From Pseudomonadota bacterium (GTDB taxonomy: Bacteria; Pseudomonadota; Alphaproteobacteria; Rhizobiales; Hyphomicrobiaceae), in the NCBI GenBank assembly GCA_023387235.1, contig JAEWIJ010000205.1, positions 24,546 to 88,545 of the forward strand: a DNA stretch of 64,000 bases. The letters are read 5' to 3'. Shown here one piece after another: positions 53,738 through 62,313 of this stretch. Made by a program: the position numbers and the translations under genes. Numbering within the stretch: the first letter of the stretch is position 1; each line of letters opens with the position of its first letter. The notes under the pieces are model-generated. The model was given only the letters and a program-made list of their open reading frames with translations. It searched no databases and had not been told where the DNA came from.

Positions 53738-54112
53738 ATGCATATTCGCGAACTCGTGGCGCGGACAGGCATCACGGAGCGTCAGGTCAGATACCTCATC
53801 GCTGAGGATTTCATGCCGTCGCCGACAGGCGGGCGGGCCATGGCCGAATATGGCGAGACGCACGTCGAGGCCGTCCAACGCTACATGCGCCTGCGGGAGC
53901 TCGGGTTCCCGCCGGCGGCGATCCGCACGTTGTTCAAATCCAAGGAGGGTGCCCCGTTCCCCGTCGCGCCAGGCATTACACTCGTCGTTGATCCAAACCT
54001 TCTGCATCGCCGCACGGCCATCGGCCCGATCCTCACGCGGCTGAAGAGAATACTGACGACCATTTTCAAGGAGCCGAAGCATGACAGGCCCCGCAGCACG
54101 GAGCGTGATTGA
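53738..54112 (+). CDS. MerR-type HTH regulator
   Basis: A 124-residue regulator with the MerR winged helix at the N-terminus (HIRELVARTGITERQVRYLIAEDFMP...GGRAMAEYGETHVEAVQRYMRLRELGFPPAAIRTLF). The C-terminal 50 residues lack an effector domain or the usual metal-binding cysteines. It overlaps the start of the VIT-vWA gene by 32 bases, an arrangement that suggests it regulates that gene and itself. Confidence 0.85.
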   Translation: MHIRELVARTGITERQVRYLIAEDFMPSPTGGRAMAEYGETHVEAVQRYMRLRELGFPPAAIRTLFKSKEGAPFPVAPGITLVVDPNLLHRRTAIGPILTRLKRILTTIFKEPKHDRPRSTERD

Positions 54113-56096
54113 CCCTCTCCACCCGCTCGTTTCCCGCCACGCCCCACATATTGATCATCATCCGATCTCGCTTGTCGCCACCTCTTACGATGTCCGCATC
54201 GACGGCGGTTTTGCGGTCGTCGAGACGCGGCGCGTCTTCCGCAATGCCGAAGACCGGAGCATCGAAGCGACGCTGACGTTTCCGCTGCCTGTCCAAGCCG
54301 TACTTTTCTGGCTCGAGGCCGAACATGACGGGCACACGCTGAAGGCCGCCGCGCGCAAGCGCACCGAGGCACGCGAGGTCTACGAGGGCGCGGTCGAGGA
54401 AGGAAAGACTGTGGTTCTCCATGAAGAGCTGCTGCGCGGCATTCACATGCTGTCGGTCGCGCACGTCGCGCCGGGTGCCGAGATCGCAGTGACGGCCCGC
54501 TGGGCGACGACACTGACGTCCATCGACGCGTGTTGGCAGCTACGCATTCCGCTCACGGTCGGTCAGGTCTATGGCCAATCGCCGCTGGTGGACTCGGATG
54601 CACTGGAAACCGGCGGCGCCGGCGGGACGGCCGAGGTCGTCGTGCATTGCGCCTCGGGCTTCGCGCGCCTCGACGGAACAGCGCTCGCGGAAGGTCGTGC
54701 GCGCGTGCCGCTGAATGCGCCGATCGACATTCAGGTGACCGGCCCCGTGAATCGTCCGCTGCGCGGCGTCGGCACTGATGGCCGGAATGTCACGTTGACC
54801 ATCGCGCCATTGCCGGAAGGCCGGGCGGGTCTGGATCTCGCCATCCTCGTCGATCGATCCGGTTCGATGGCGGAGGTCGCGGCCGCTGGCCATGGCCGCA
54901 TCAGCAAGCATGAGGCCGTCATCGCGGGCCTCACGGCTTTGGCCTCGCGCTTCAGGAAGGGCGACGTCGTCGATCTCTGGGAGTTCGACGATCAGCCGGC
55001 GCACGTCGGATCGACGCGCGACGAACGTCCGCACTGGCGCACGGTTCGGCAGCATTGGACACCGGGAGAGACCTTCATTCAGCTCGCCAGATGCCTGCGC
55101 GGTCCTGGTGGCGGCACCGAGATCGGCGGGGCGCTGGAGCATGTGCTGCAGACTACAAGCGCTCGAGATCTGCTACTGATCACGGACGGCAAGAGCTATG
55201 CCCTTGATGTTCAGCGGCTGGCCGGCCGCGGCAAGCGCATCGCCGTCGTGCTTGTCGGCGAGGATAGCCTCGAAGCCAATGTCGGCCATCTGGCGGCCGT
55301 CACCGGCGGGAGTGTGTTCGTCGCGAGCGGGGCCAATATTGCGTCCGCTGTCGCGGCGGCGGCCGAGTCCTTGCGCTCGTGCCCGCTCGAGGCGCATCCG
55401 ATCGAAGCGCAGCCGGAGAACATCGAAGTCGTTCGTGGCGGCGCTGTCGTACGGGCTACGTGGTCTGCGTCGGCATCGATCACAGCAGGTGAGGTGGCGG
55501 CGCCGGGCATTGTTGCATTTGCCGCCGGGCTCGCGATCCCGCGCATGGGCGAAGCGGCCGCCGCAGCGTTTGCCGTGCGTGCCGGCATTGCGTCGCATCT
55601 GACGAGCCTCGTGCTCGTCGACGAGGCTGCAGCCGTGCAGGAGGCTGTGCCGGCCATGCGGAAAGTCCGGTTGCCGGCACAGCGGCTCGGAGATGGTGTC
55701 ATGTTTGCGCTGGGAGCAGACGATTCATTCGCTGTTGAGAGCCATCTGCGTGCGCCGATCGGCCGGCGCTCGATGAAGTGCTACGCTGCGCTCGAGCCCT
55801 TCGTACCAACTGCGACGGTCGATTGGGATGCCGCACCCACGCAGCTGCTGGACGGCGATCTGTCATCGCTCGATCCCTCATTGGCCGATCGACTGCGCAA
55901 AGTTGCCAACGTGACCGAGGTCCGGCTCTGGGCGCATGAACTTAAGGTCCGCCCCATCGTCCTGGTCGTTGCGGCGCTCGCGTACGCTAATCGGGACCGC
56001 AGCCGAACGGCCGAGCGCATCGCGCGGAGAGTCCTCGGCGACACGCGACCAGCGTGGATGGAGGAGCTGAAAGGATACATCCTCAGCCACGTGTGA
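54081..56096 (+). CDS. VIT domain and von Willebrand A domain protein
   Basis: A 671-residue protein of the inter-alpha-trypsin-inhibitor heavy-chain-like family. The VIT domain is at about residues 25-150 (VDIDGGF-like VRIDGGFAVVETRRVFRN, TLTFPLP, KRTEAREVYEGAVEEGKTVVL). The vWA domain is at about 250-420 with the MIDAS motif DRSGSM and GGTEIGGAL, ITDGKSY. No signal peptide or C-terminal sorting helix is visible, so it is likely cytosolic. Function in bacteria is unknown. It overlaps the MerR-type gene and has high GC like the chromosome. Confidence 0.88.
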   Translation: MTGPAARSVIDPLHPLVSRHAPHIDHHPISLVATSYDVRIDGGFAVVETRRVFRNAEDRSIEATLTFPLPVQAVLFWLEAEHDGHTLKAAARKRTEAREVYEGAVEEGKTVVLHEELLRGIHMLSVAHVAPGAEIAVTARWATTLTSIDACWQLRIPLTVGQVYGQSPLVDSDALETGGAGGTAEVVVHCASGFARLDGTALAEGRARVPLNAPIDIQVTGPVNRPLRGVGTDGRNVTLTIAPLPEGRAGLDLAILVDRSGSMAEVAAAGHGRISKHEAVIAGLTALASRFRKGDVVDLWEFDDQPAHVGSTRDERPHWRTVRQHWTPGETFIQLARCLRGPGGGTEIGGALEHVLQTTSARDLLLITDGKSYALDVQRLAGRGKRIAVVLVGEDSLEANVGHLAAVTGGSVFVASGANIASAVAAAAESLRSCPLEAHPIEAQPENIEVVRGGAVVRATWSASASITAGEVAAPGIVAFAAGLAIPRMGEAAAAAFAVRAGIASHLTSLVLVDEAAAVQEAVPAMRKVRLPAQRLGDGVMFALGADDSFAVESHLRAPIGRRSMKCYAALEPFVPTATVDWDAAPTQLLDGDLSSLDPSLADRLRKVANVTEVRLWAHELKVRPIVLVVAALAYANRDRSRTAERIARRVLGDTRPAWMEELKGYILSHV

Positions 56097-56189
56097 GACC
56101 GACCCAGGTAGCTGGTTTGGCCGCCTGGGCCGCCCACAACGGGCCGTGCCGAATTGTTGACCGTTCCCTATCAAGGACATCGAGGTAGA

Positions 56190-56603
56190 ATGAAATTCGA
56201 ACTGATTGTGCCGAGAGAGCAGGAGAAGGCCCAGGTCGCTCGCCTTGCCGACAAATATCTTGCTGGGTCGACGCCGGCCCCATCGAATGTGGACGTGGCC
56301 GTGGCATCCGAAATCATGGCCGACATCGTGCGTCTTGCAAGTGCTTGCGAGCGCCTGTCCGGCATCGGATACGCGTCCAACGTCATCGAGGCGCGCGGAA
56401 CAGCGGACCTGATGGAGTTGGCGGAAATTCGCGACAGTCTGGTTGGCGACTTGGCGACATACCAGGAACAGCGACGGGCGCGCCGCCACGAAATTCTCGA
56501 GATTCTGTTGGCGTTTACAGCGGGAGCTGTCGGAAGCATTCCGGCGCTGCTGATATTTGGCATCCCTGCGTACTTTCTTCTCAAGACCCTGTTCTGGAGT
56601 TAG
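56190..56603 (+). CDS. Small protein with C-terminal membrane anchor
   Basis: A 137-residue protein of unknown family. The first 100 residues are soluble and helical (EQEKAQVARLADKYL, MELAEIRDSLVGDLATYQEQR), then a C-terminal hydrophobic segment (LLAFTAGAVGSIPALLIFGIPAYFLL). The ATG at 56190 has GAGG about 8 bases upstream; an earlier in-frame Met at 56154 lacks this. It converges on the primase gene. Confidence 0.6.
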   Translation: MKFELIVPREQEKAQVARLADKYLAGSTPAPSNVDVAVASEIMADIVRLASACERLSGIGYASNVIEARGTADLMELAEIRDSLVGDLATYQEQRRARRHEILEILLAFTAGAVGSIPALLIFGIPAYFLLKTLFWS

Positions 56604-56644
56604 CTTGGAACGCTGGGGGGCGCGCCAGGCTCGACGAGCCGCGA

Positions 56645-58819
56645 CTACGGATTGCCATCGGCCTTCTTCCCCGCCCGTTCGCGTCGCGCCGCATCCGACT
56701 CGGCTGACTGCGCCCGCTCTCTGCGTCGCCGAGCGTATTGAGCTGAGCGCGCCATCGGCGTCAGACGTCCTGCACGCTCATGGATGAACCCGATGTTCTC
56801 GGCGAAGATGCGTACCCATTTGACCGGCGTCGGTCGCCCCTTTGTCCGTTCGAGGCGATACGCCACGTAGTCGAGCGCCCCCTGCAGCTGCCACGGCCAT
56901 CGATCAGGCTCGCGCAAGACGAGTTCACCGATCTCGCTCGCGATGTGGCGCAGCCACTTCGAGCCGGTCTTCTTCCCTGCGCGGTTCTGCTGGACGATCT
57001 GCAATAGGATGCTTGAGGCCTCAGTCGGCAGAATGCCCGACAGCAGCAGCGTCCCCTCGGTACATCTTCCCGTGCGGGCCTCCTCCAGCAGCTCATCGAA
57101 GGCCTGCTGCTCTTCCGGAGTCCCGGCCCGCTGAACAATGCCGAATGGCGCAGGCAGCGCCTCATCTTCCGCCTCAGACCAATCCGGCCAACCATCGTCA
57201 TAGGCAATTTCGTCCGGAAGCGAACCACTGCCTGCATTGCCGTGTTCTGGCCCCTCCATCCTGCCACCACACCCGCATACCCCCCTATGTAGAGAAGGCG
57301 AATCTTCGCTGTTCCTGACGTTTCGGTCGGTTTCAGGGCCTACCATCGGAGGAACGCTCATGAGGATCTGCTTTCCGCCTTCGTTGCCGCGTGTGCGCAC
57401 CAGAATGCCTGCCCGCTCGGCTGTCGACAGGGCAAGCTGGACGGTGCGGACGGACACATCGTGCGCGGCCGCGACCTCGGCGATGTCTGTCATCCACGCC
57501 GAGCCTCCACCTCGGGCAATGAAGCCTAACGCCTCGTCCACTATGGCGAGCCGCTTGCTCTCTCCACGAAATATCAAGACGGCTCGCCGGCGGGCGGTCG
57601 CGATGTTCGGCTCGACACCAGCTGCTTGGAGGCGTGCAACAGATCCATGAAACGCCGCAACCAGACCCTTGCGCCGCTCGTGTCGTGGCGGTGACGGCCG
57701 GCCCTCGACCATGCGCGCCCACCAGGCGAGAGAGCCCATGGTGCGCGCCCTCTTGCCGCTCTTGGCCTCGAAGTCGCGCGAACTAACGACGGTGTCAAAA
57801 AATCTTCGATTGCCAACCTCATCGTACGTGTGGGGACCACCCGGCAGGTCGAGCGACGCATTTCCCCGCGACACCTCGATATGCGCCCAGTACGCCTCCT
57901 GCGTATTGCCGAGAACATCGACGATGATGCGCACGGCGTGCTTCCAGTGATCAGTCGCATTGATATCGATCGTCTCCGGGCGATGAGGACTGCCGGCGGC
58001 ATCCACGCCGTCCGCGTGCAGAATGATCCGACCGCCCAGGTCGCGCGCGGCACGGTGCACGATGCCGAACAGGCCGACGAGCCTTTCGATCTTTGAGCGA
58101 TTGGGGCTCTCCTCCCACCAACGATCGGGAGGAGCATCGGCGGGCGCCGGCGCCACCGACTTCGCCCCCTCCGTACGCCTCTGACGTGGCTCCGATTTTG
58201 AACGAGCGGCAGTCGGTCGGTTGGGGGTGACAAAGGCCGACCGCAGGGCGTCGATATCCGCATCGGAGAGTGTCGGGAGGTCCTCGAGCGGCATCGTGAG
58301 CAGCGTGCAGCGCTCGTCGACCCAGGTGTATGGCTGGCCAGTCTTCGGATGAACAGTGGGGGGGATCACGCCCTGCCGGTGCCACGACAGAACTTCGAGC
58401 GCTCCTGCTGTCGACGCGCCGGTGATGTTGCGTTCCCGCGCGTTCGTGCCGTCCGCCGCGCGCAGGAAAATCTTGCGTCCGCGATGTCCGACACAGGCCG
58501 GCGCTGCGCGCGCCTGCGGAACGACCATCAGAACACGCTCGACTGCGTCATCTTCGTCGACATCGATAATCACCAAGCCGTGGGCCGTTGCGACGCCGAC
58601 GCCGTTCATCACGTGCGTCCCTCTCCGTCTCGACGACCACTCCTGCTCGATCTCCTCCATCGATGGCAGACGCTCGCAGAAGATCGCCGGCCAGCCCTTG
58701 ATCGCCGGCGCCTTGTCGGCCAAAGGAATCGGGCTGAAGCCATTTGCGCGAAGCTGACGCACGACACCGACGTAGGCGACGTTGCGCTCGCCGGCGGGGT
58801 CTCGACGTGGACCCGTCAC
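56645..58819 (-). CDS. Primase-polymerase (PrimPol-type) replication protein of the island
   Basis: A 724-residue protein. The bifunctional primase/polymerase domain is at about residues 10-210: NGFSPIPLADKAPAIKGW, the catalytic VIIDVDEDD, GHRGRKIFLRAADG and LEVLSWHRQGVIPPTVHP. The C-terminal half has winged-helix-like segments (AWMTDIAEVAAAHDVSVRTVQ) and no helicase Walker motifs, so an ATPase partner would be needed. The GTG at 58819 overlaps the stop of the alpA-like gene (GTGA), showing translational coupling; the frame is open upstream to 58945. It likely replicates the excised element. Confidence 0.8.
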   Translation of the reverse strand: MTGPRRDPAGERNVAYVGVVRQLRANGFSPIPLADKAPAIKGWPAIFCERLPSMEEIEQEWSSRRRGTHVMNGVGVATAHGLVIIDVDEDDAVERVLMVVPQARAAPACVGHRGRKIFLRAADGTNARERNITGASTAGALEVLSWHRQGVIPPTVHPKTGQPYTWVDERCTLLTMPLEDLPTLSDADIDALRSAFVTPNRPTAARSKSEPRQRRTEGAKSVAPAPADAPPDRWWEESPNRSKIERLVGLFGIVHRAARDLGGRIILHADGVDAAGSPHRPETIDINATDHWKHAVRIIVDVLGNTQEAYWAHIEVSRGNASLDLPGGPHTYDEVGNRRFFDTVVSSRDFEAKSGKRARTMGSLAWWARMVEGRPSPPRHERRKGLVAAFHGSVARLQAAGVEPNIATARRRAVLIFRGESKRLAIVDEALGFIARGGGSAWMTDIAEVAAAHDVSVRTVQLALSTAERAGILVRTRGNEGGKQILMSVPPMVGPETDRNVRNSEDSPSLHRGVCGCGGRMEGPEHGNAGSGSLPDEIAYDDGWPDWSEAEDEALPAPFGIVQRAGTPEEQQAFDELLEEARTGRCTEGTLLLSGILPTEASSILLQIVQQNRAGKKTGSKWLRHIASEIGELVLREPDRWPWQLQGALDYVAYRLERTKGRPTPVKWVRIFAENIGFIHERAGRLTPMARSAQYARRRRERAQSAESDAARRERAGKKADGNP

Positions 58820-59028
58820 GGCTTCCCGTCCTTTGGCGTCCACGTTCCGGCGACGAAGGCATCGATCTCGCTCTCGCGCCACGCAACGCGCCCGGGCGTA
58901 ACGCGGACTCGTCTCGGGAACGTGCCATCCTTTTCGCGACGCCACACCGTCGTGCGGCTCAGGCGGACACGGGCGTGAACTTCCGGCCAGGTCAGGAAGC
59001 GGTCAGGGGAATGTGGCTGCTTTGTCAT
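58816..59028 (-). CDS. AlpA-like excisionase/regulator
   Basis: A 70-residue helix-turn-helix protein: DRFLTWPEVHARVRLSRTTV and WRREKDGTFPRRVRV, then ESEIDAFVAG. This is the MerR-related HTH used by AlpA/Xis-type proteins that activate or direct excision of integrated elements. It is coupled by a 4-base overlap to the primase-polymerase gene and lies about 1 kb inside the right border, the usual place for element control genes. Confidence 0.88.
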   Translation of the reverse strand: MTKQPHSPDRFLTWPEVHARVRLSRTTVWRREKDGTFPRRVRVTPGRVAWRESEIDAFVAGTWTPKDGKP

Positions 59029-59079
59029 GCCGCCACGTTGGACGGCACGAGCGGATTGGTCAGGACCGCAACCAATGAA

Positions 59080-59856
59080 CTATTTCTTCGGTTTCGACCT
59101 TGATCCGGCCGGGGCCTTCATTTTCGCGAGCACGCGCTTGGCCGCCGACTCGACGCCCTGCGTATCAAGCACGAAAAGCTCGAGAATGGCGGTGGAAAGG
59201 CCGACGAACTTCCCCGTGACAGTCGACGTCGGCGCGACGCCAAATATGTCCTGGAAAACCGATGCGAGCGAGGCGACCACGTACTCACGCTCTGGGAGGC
59301 TCAGCCGTCCGCCCTTCGCGGGCTCCTCCGCGGCGAGATGCGCCAGGACGAGCGCGCGGCAGCGCACCAGAAAATTGGCCAACACCCGGGGCGACTCCGC
59401 TGATCGCGCCCCGCGCAGGCGCCTTTCTTCGGCAGTGATTTCAGCATCGGGTTCACGGGCTCGCGCCCGGATCATCCCGGCGTCCCGCGGCGACAACTCA
59501 ACAGCGATGCCGACCGACCGAAAGGCATCGTCGGTAAGCGAACGGGCGATCTCAGCACCGATCAGTCGGCCGACTGTGTGCTGTTTCGATGCTGTGCGTT
59601 CAACGAGGAGCTTGGCACACGCGCCCAGCGCCTTCTCCAGACTTTTGAAATGATCGATGCGTGCGCGCCGTTCGGCAATCCTCGCCCGAGCCAGCAGGGG
59701 AAGACCACGATCCAGGGCGGCCCGCATGTTCCGGATGAGCAGCTCCAACTCCGCCCTGGCGGGCTCGTGGGGCGCATACCTGCGCAGCAGGTTGTCGAGG
59801 TCACGCCGATAGATGGCGAAGCGTGGAAGCGGCTCGCTCTCTCGCTGGCTCCTCAC
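59080..59856 (-). CDS. Hypothetical island protein
   Basis: A 258-residue soluble, strongly alpha-helical protein rich in Arg, Ala and Glu, starting with GTG at 59856 (GGAG about 9 bases upstream). A possible coiled-coil runs through ARARIAERRARIDHFKSLEK; the C-terminus is basic (AKMKAPAGSRSKPKK). No family recognised. It precedes the alpA-like and primase genes on the same strand and probably belongs to the element's core module. Confidence 0.65.
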   Translation of the reverse strand: MRSQRESEPLPRFAIYRRDLDNLLRRYAPHEPARAELELLIRNMRAALDRGLPLLARARIAERRARIDHFKSLEKALGACAKLLVERTASKQHTVGRLIGAEIARSLTDDAFRSVGIAVELSPRDAGMIRARAREPDAEITAEERRLRGARSAESPRVLANFLVRCRALVLAHLAAEEPAKGGRLSLPEREYVVASLASVFQDIFGVAPTSTVTGKFVGLSTAILELFVLDTQGVESAAKRVLAKMKAPAGSRSKPKK

Positions 59857-59925
59857 GGCTACACTCCAGTGAGACTAGACGCAGTGGCTTGAGGCCGAGG
59901 TGGGCGCCCCCGCATGAGGACGCAA

Positions 59926-59952
59926 TCCCGATGGGCCAAATATGGGCCAAAT
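59926..59952 (+). repeat. Right subterminal 27-bp repeat with tandem 11-bp units
   Basis: Identical to 20263-20289, with two ATGGGCCAAAT units in the same orientation. It lies 42 bases inside the right att repeat. A candidate arm-type site for the integrase. Confidence 0.7.
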
Positions 59953-59994
59953 ACAGCCGCCCGGCGACGTGCTGACGGTATAAGATATTGAATT

Positions 59995-60044
59995 CTTTGG
60001 TACCGCCTCCCCGGCTCGAACGGGGGACCCCCAGATCCACAATC
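59995..60044 (-). repeat. Right attachment site: 50-bp direct repeat within tRNA-His
   Basis: Identical to 20090-20139. Covers tRNA-His from its anticodon loop to CCA and three bases past the gene. The element lies at the 3' side of the tRNA gene, as usual for tyrosine integrases that preserve the target tRNA. Confidence 0.9.
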
Positions 60045-60074
60045 TGGTGCTCTAACCAACTGAGCTAAGGCGGC
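59998..60074 (-). tRNA. tRNA-His (anticodon GTG)
   Basis: A 77-nt cloverleaf including encoded CCA: 7-bp acceptor (GCCGCCT with AGGCGGT, G1-U72 wobble), D-stem GCTC/GAGC, anticodon stem CCAGA/TCTGG with loop TTGTGGA, T-stem CCCCG/CGGGG with TTCGAGC loop. Discriminator is A73 and no G-1 would pair, matching the unusual alphaproteobacterial tRNA-His identity. Its 3' half is the island's integration target. Confidence 0.95.
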
Positions 60075-60338
60075 ACAGGCACGAGGGCGCCCCGGAGCGG
60101 GGAAACAGGCCAATCGGCAGGGCGTTCTCTAACGCGGTTCCAGGACCTTGGCAAGGCAGGGACACCGCAGCGAAGCAGGGGGCGCCATCCGCCGGAGAAG
60201 TGGGCCTTCTCGCAGGTCCGACGCGCGCGCCGCACATGGCCGGGCCGATGAACCAGCATGTAGTAAGCCGTGTTCTGATCTATAAGTCGGGCCCTTGGCC
60301 GAGCCTCCGGTGGCAATGACACCCCCAGAAGCGCGGTC

Positions 60339-62297
60339 ATGAGCCTGCGGTCGGGACCTTCGCCTGTGCGCACGCAACAATCATCAGAGACAGTCAATCC
60401 AGAGATGGCGGACGGTCCGGAGATTGCGGCCTCCGATGCCGGGCGGCTCGCCGCGCTGACGGTTGTCGGTATCGGCGTCGTCTATGGCGACATAGGAACG
60501 AGCCCCCTCTATGCCTTCAAGGACGCCGTGGCGGCAGCTTCGGGCGGCGCGGGCGTGGCGCCACGTCCCGAGACGGTGCTCGGCATTCTCTCGCTCATCC
60601 TGTGGGCGCTGATCATCCTCGTCAGCATCAAGTATGTCGTGATCCTGCTTCGCGCCGACAATCACGGCGAAGGCGGCATCCTCGCCCTCATGGCGCTCGT
60701 CCAGCGCGCATCGTCGCGCAAGGCGCTGCCCGTGCTCGTGCTCGGGGCGACCGGTGCCGCACTCTTCTACGGAGATGCGCTGATCACGCCGGCCATATCC
60801 GTCATGTCGGCGGTCGAGGGTGCCAAGCTCGCGATGCCGGTCTCACAGGCCGGCGCGGTGTTTGCAACCATCGTGATCCTCATCGTGCTCTTTGCGGTGC
60901 AGAGCTACGGCACGCACCGCGTCGCTGGCGCGTTCGGGCCGGTGATGATCCTCTGGTTCCTGGTCATCGGCGGTGCCGGTCTCTATCAGATCGTGCTCAA
61001 TCCGCAGGTTATTGCAGCGGTGAGCCCGCACCATGCCGTGATGTTTCTGACCGGCAATGTCGGGATCGGCCTCGCGACGCTCGGCGCGGTGTTCCTCGCC
61101 GTGACCGGCGCGGAGGCCCTCTATGCCGATCTCGGTCATATCGGCCGCAGGCCGATTACCATTGCGTGGTTCTTCTTCGTGCTGCCGGCACTCGTGCTCA
61201 GCTACTTCGGGCAGGGCGCGGTCGTGCTGTCGGATGCCAGCGCGATCGACAATCCCTTCTACCGGACGGTGCCGCAGGGCTATCTGCTGCCCATGGTCGG
61301 CCTGGCGACGCTGGCCACGATCATTGCCAGTCAGGCGACGATCACCGGGGCGTTTTCACTGACGCGCCAGGCCATCCAGCTCCGCCTGCTGCCGCGCATG
61401 ACCATCCAGCACACATCGGGCGAGCACGCGGGGCAGATCTATCTGCCGGCGGTCAACTGGCTCATGATGGCCGGCGTGCTGACGATCGTCTGGAACTTTC
61501 AGAACTCGACGGAGCTGGCGGCCGCTTACGGCATTGCGGTGACGGGAACGATGATCGTGACGGCGATCCTCGCCATTCTGATGATGGCCTGGCACTGGAA
61601 GTGGTCGGCACTGCGCATCGCGCTCATCATGACGCCGTTTCTCGCTCTCGAATTCGTGTTCCTCTCCGCAAACCTGCTGAAGGTCGCCGACGGCGGCTGG
61701 GTCACGCTACTGATGGCCGCGTGCATGCTCGTCGCCATGCTCGTGTGGTGGCGCGGGTCGAATATCCTGATGGCCAAGACACGGCGCAGCGAGCTGCCTC
61801 TCGCCGAGCTCATGCCGAGCCTGGAGAGGTCGCGCGTGACCATCGTGCCGGGGACCGGCGTCTATCTCACGGCCAACGCCGAGAACACGCCGACCGCGCT
61901 GCTTCATACGATCAAGCACTTCAAGGTCATGCACGAGCGGATCGTGGTCCTGACGGTCATCACGTCCAATTGGCCCTATCTCGGCCCCGCGGAGGGCGTC
62001 TCCATGGAGACGCTGTCGGAGCGGCTCGTGCGCGTGCGCGTCGTTACCGGCTTCATGCAGCAGGCGAATATTCCCGCCGTTCTCGACTACTGCCGCACTC
62101 AAGGCCTGGAAGGGGAGAGTGCCTCGACCTCGTTCATGCTTTCGCGTCGCGAGGTGAAGGCCGAGCGGCCCTCGGCGATGCCGCTGCCCGCGACGGCGCT
62201 GTTCATCGTGCTCGCGAACAATGCGGCCGACGCGACGGGCTACTTCGGCATTCCGAAGGATCGCGTCGTCGAGATCGGCACGCAGGTCGGGCTGTAG
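60339..62297 (+). CDS. kup: Low-affinity potassium transporter Kup
   Basis: A 652-residue potassium-proton symporter of the KUP/HAK/KT family with about 12 helices and a C-terminal cytoplasmic domain. The family start LTVVGIGVVYGDIGTSPLYAFKD is clear, as are RADNHGEGGILALMAL and YFGQGAVVL. The start could instead be the ATG at 60405. It lies outside the island, about 265 bases from the tRNA-His 5' end, and converges on purA with 16 bases between stops. A long frame in another phase is a shadow. Confidence 0.95.
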   Translation: MSLRSGPSPVRTQQSSETVNPEMADGPEIAASDAGRLAALTVVGIGVVYGDIGTSPLYAFKDAVAAASGGAGVAPRPETVLGILSLILWALIILVSIKYVVILLRADNHGEGGILALMALVQRASSRKALPVLVLGATGAALFYGDALITPAISVMSAVEGAKLAMPVSQAGAVFATIVILIVLFAVQSYGTHRVAGAFGPVMILWFLVIGGAGLYQIVLNPQVIAAVSPHHAVMFLTGNVGIGLATLGAVFLAVTGAEALYADLGHIGRRPITIAWFFFVLPALVLSYFGQGAVVLSDASAIDNPFYRTVPQGYLLPMVGLATLATIIASQATITGAFSLTRQAIQLRLLPRMTIQHTSGEHAGQIYLPAVNWLMMAGVLTIVWNFQNSTELAAAYGIAVTGTMIVTAILAILMMAWHWKWSALRIALIMTPFLALEFVFLSANLLKVADGGWVTLLMAACMLVAMLVWWRGSNILMAKTRRSELPLAELMPSLERSRVTIVPGTGVYLTANAENTPTALLHTIKHFKVMHERIVVLTVITSNWPYLGPAEGVSMETLSERLVRVRVVTGFMQQANIPAVLDYCRTQGLEGESASTSFMLSRREVKAERPSAMPLPATALFIVLANNAADATGYFGIPKDRVVEIGTQVGL

Positions 62298-62313
62298 CGC
62301 GCTCTTCGCATGC

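Larger units (their letters stand above)
20090..60044. mobile_element. Genomic island of about 40 kb integrated at the 3' end of tRNA-His
   Basis: Both borders carry an identical 50-bp sequence, the part of tRNA-His from the anticodon loop through CCA plus three bases. The full tRNA is preserved at the right border. Just inside the left border lies a P4-type tyrosine integrase; inside the right border lie an AlpA-like protein and a primase-polymerase. Matching 27-bp blocks near both ends look like integrase arm sites. Cargo: ABC transporter/amidohydrolase cassette, exopolysaccharide cluster, VIT-vWA protein and several gene remnants. No capsid, portal, relaxase or type IV secretion genes are seen, so any mobility would depend on a helper or on excision alone. 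Confidence 0.85.

Noticed and set aside
54081..56096. VIT-vWA protein as part of a toxin or secretion system
   Set aside because: No signal peptide, no linked secretion genes and no toxin motif; only family membership can be supported.
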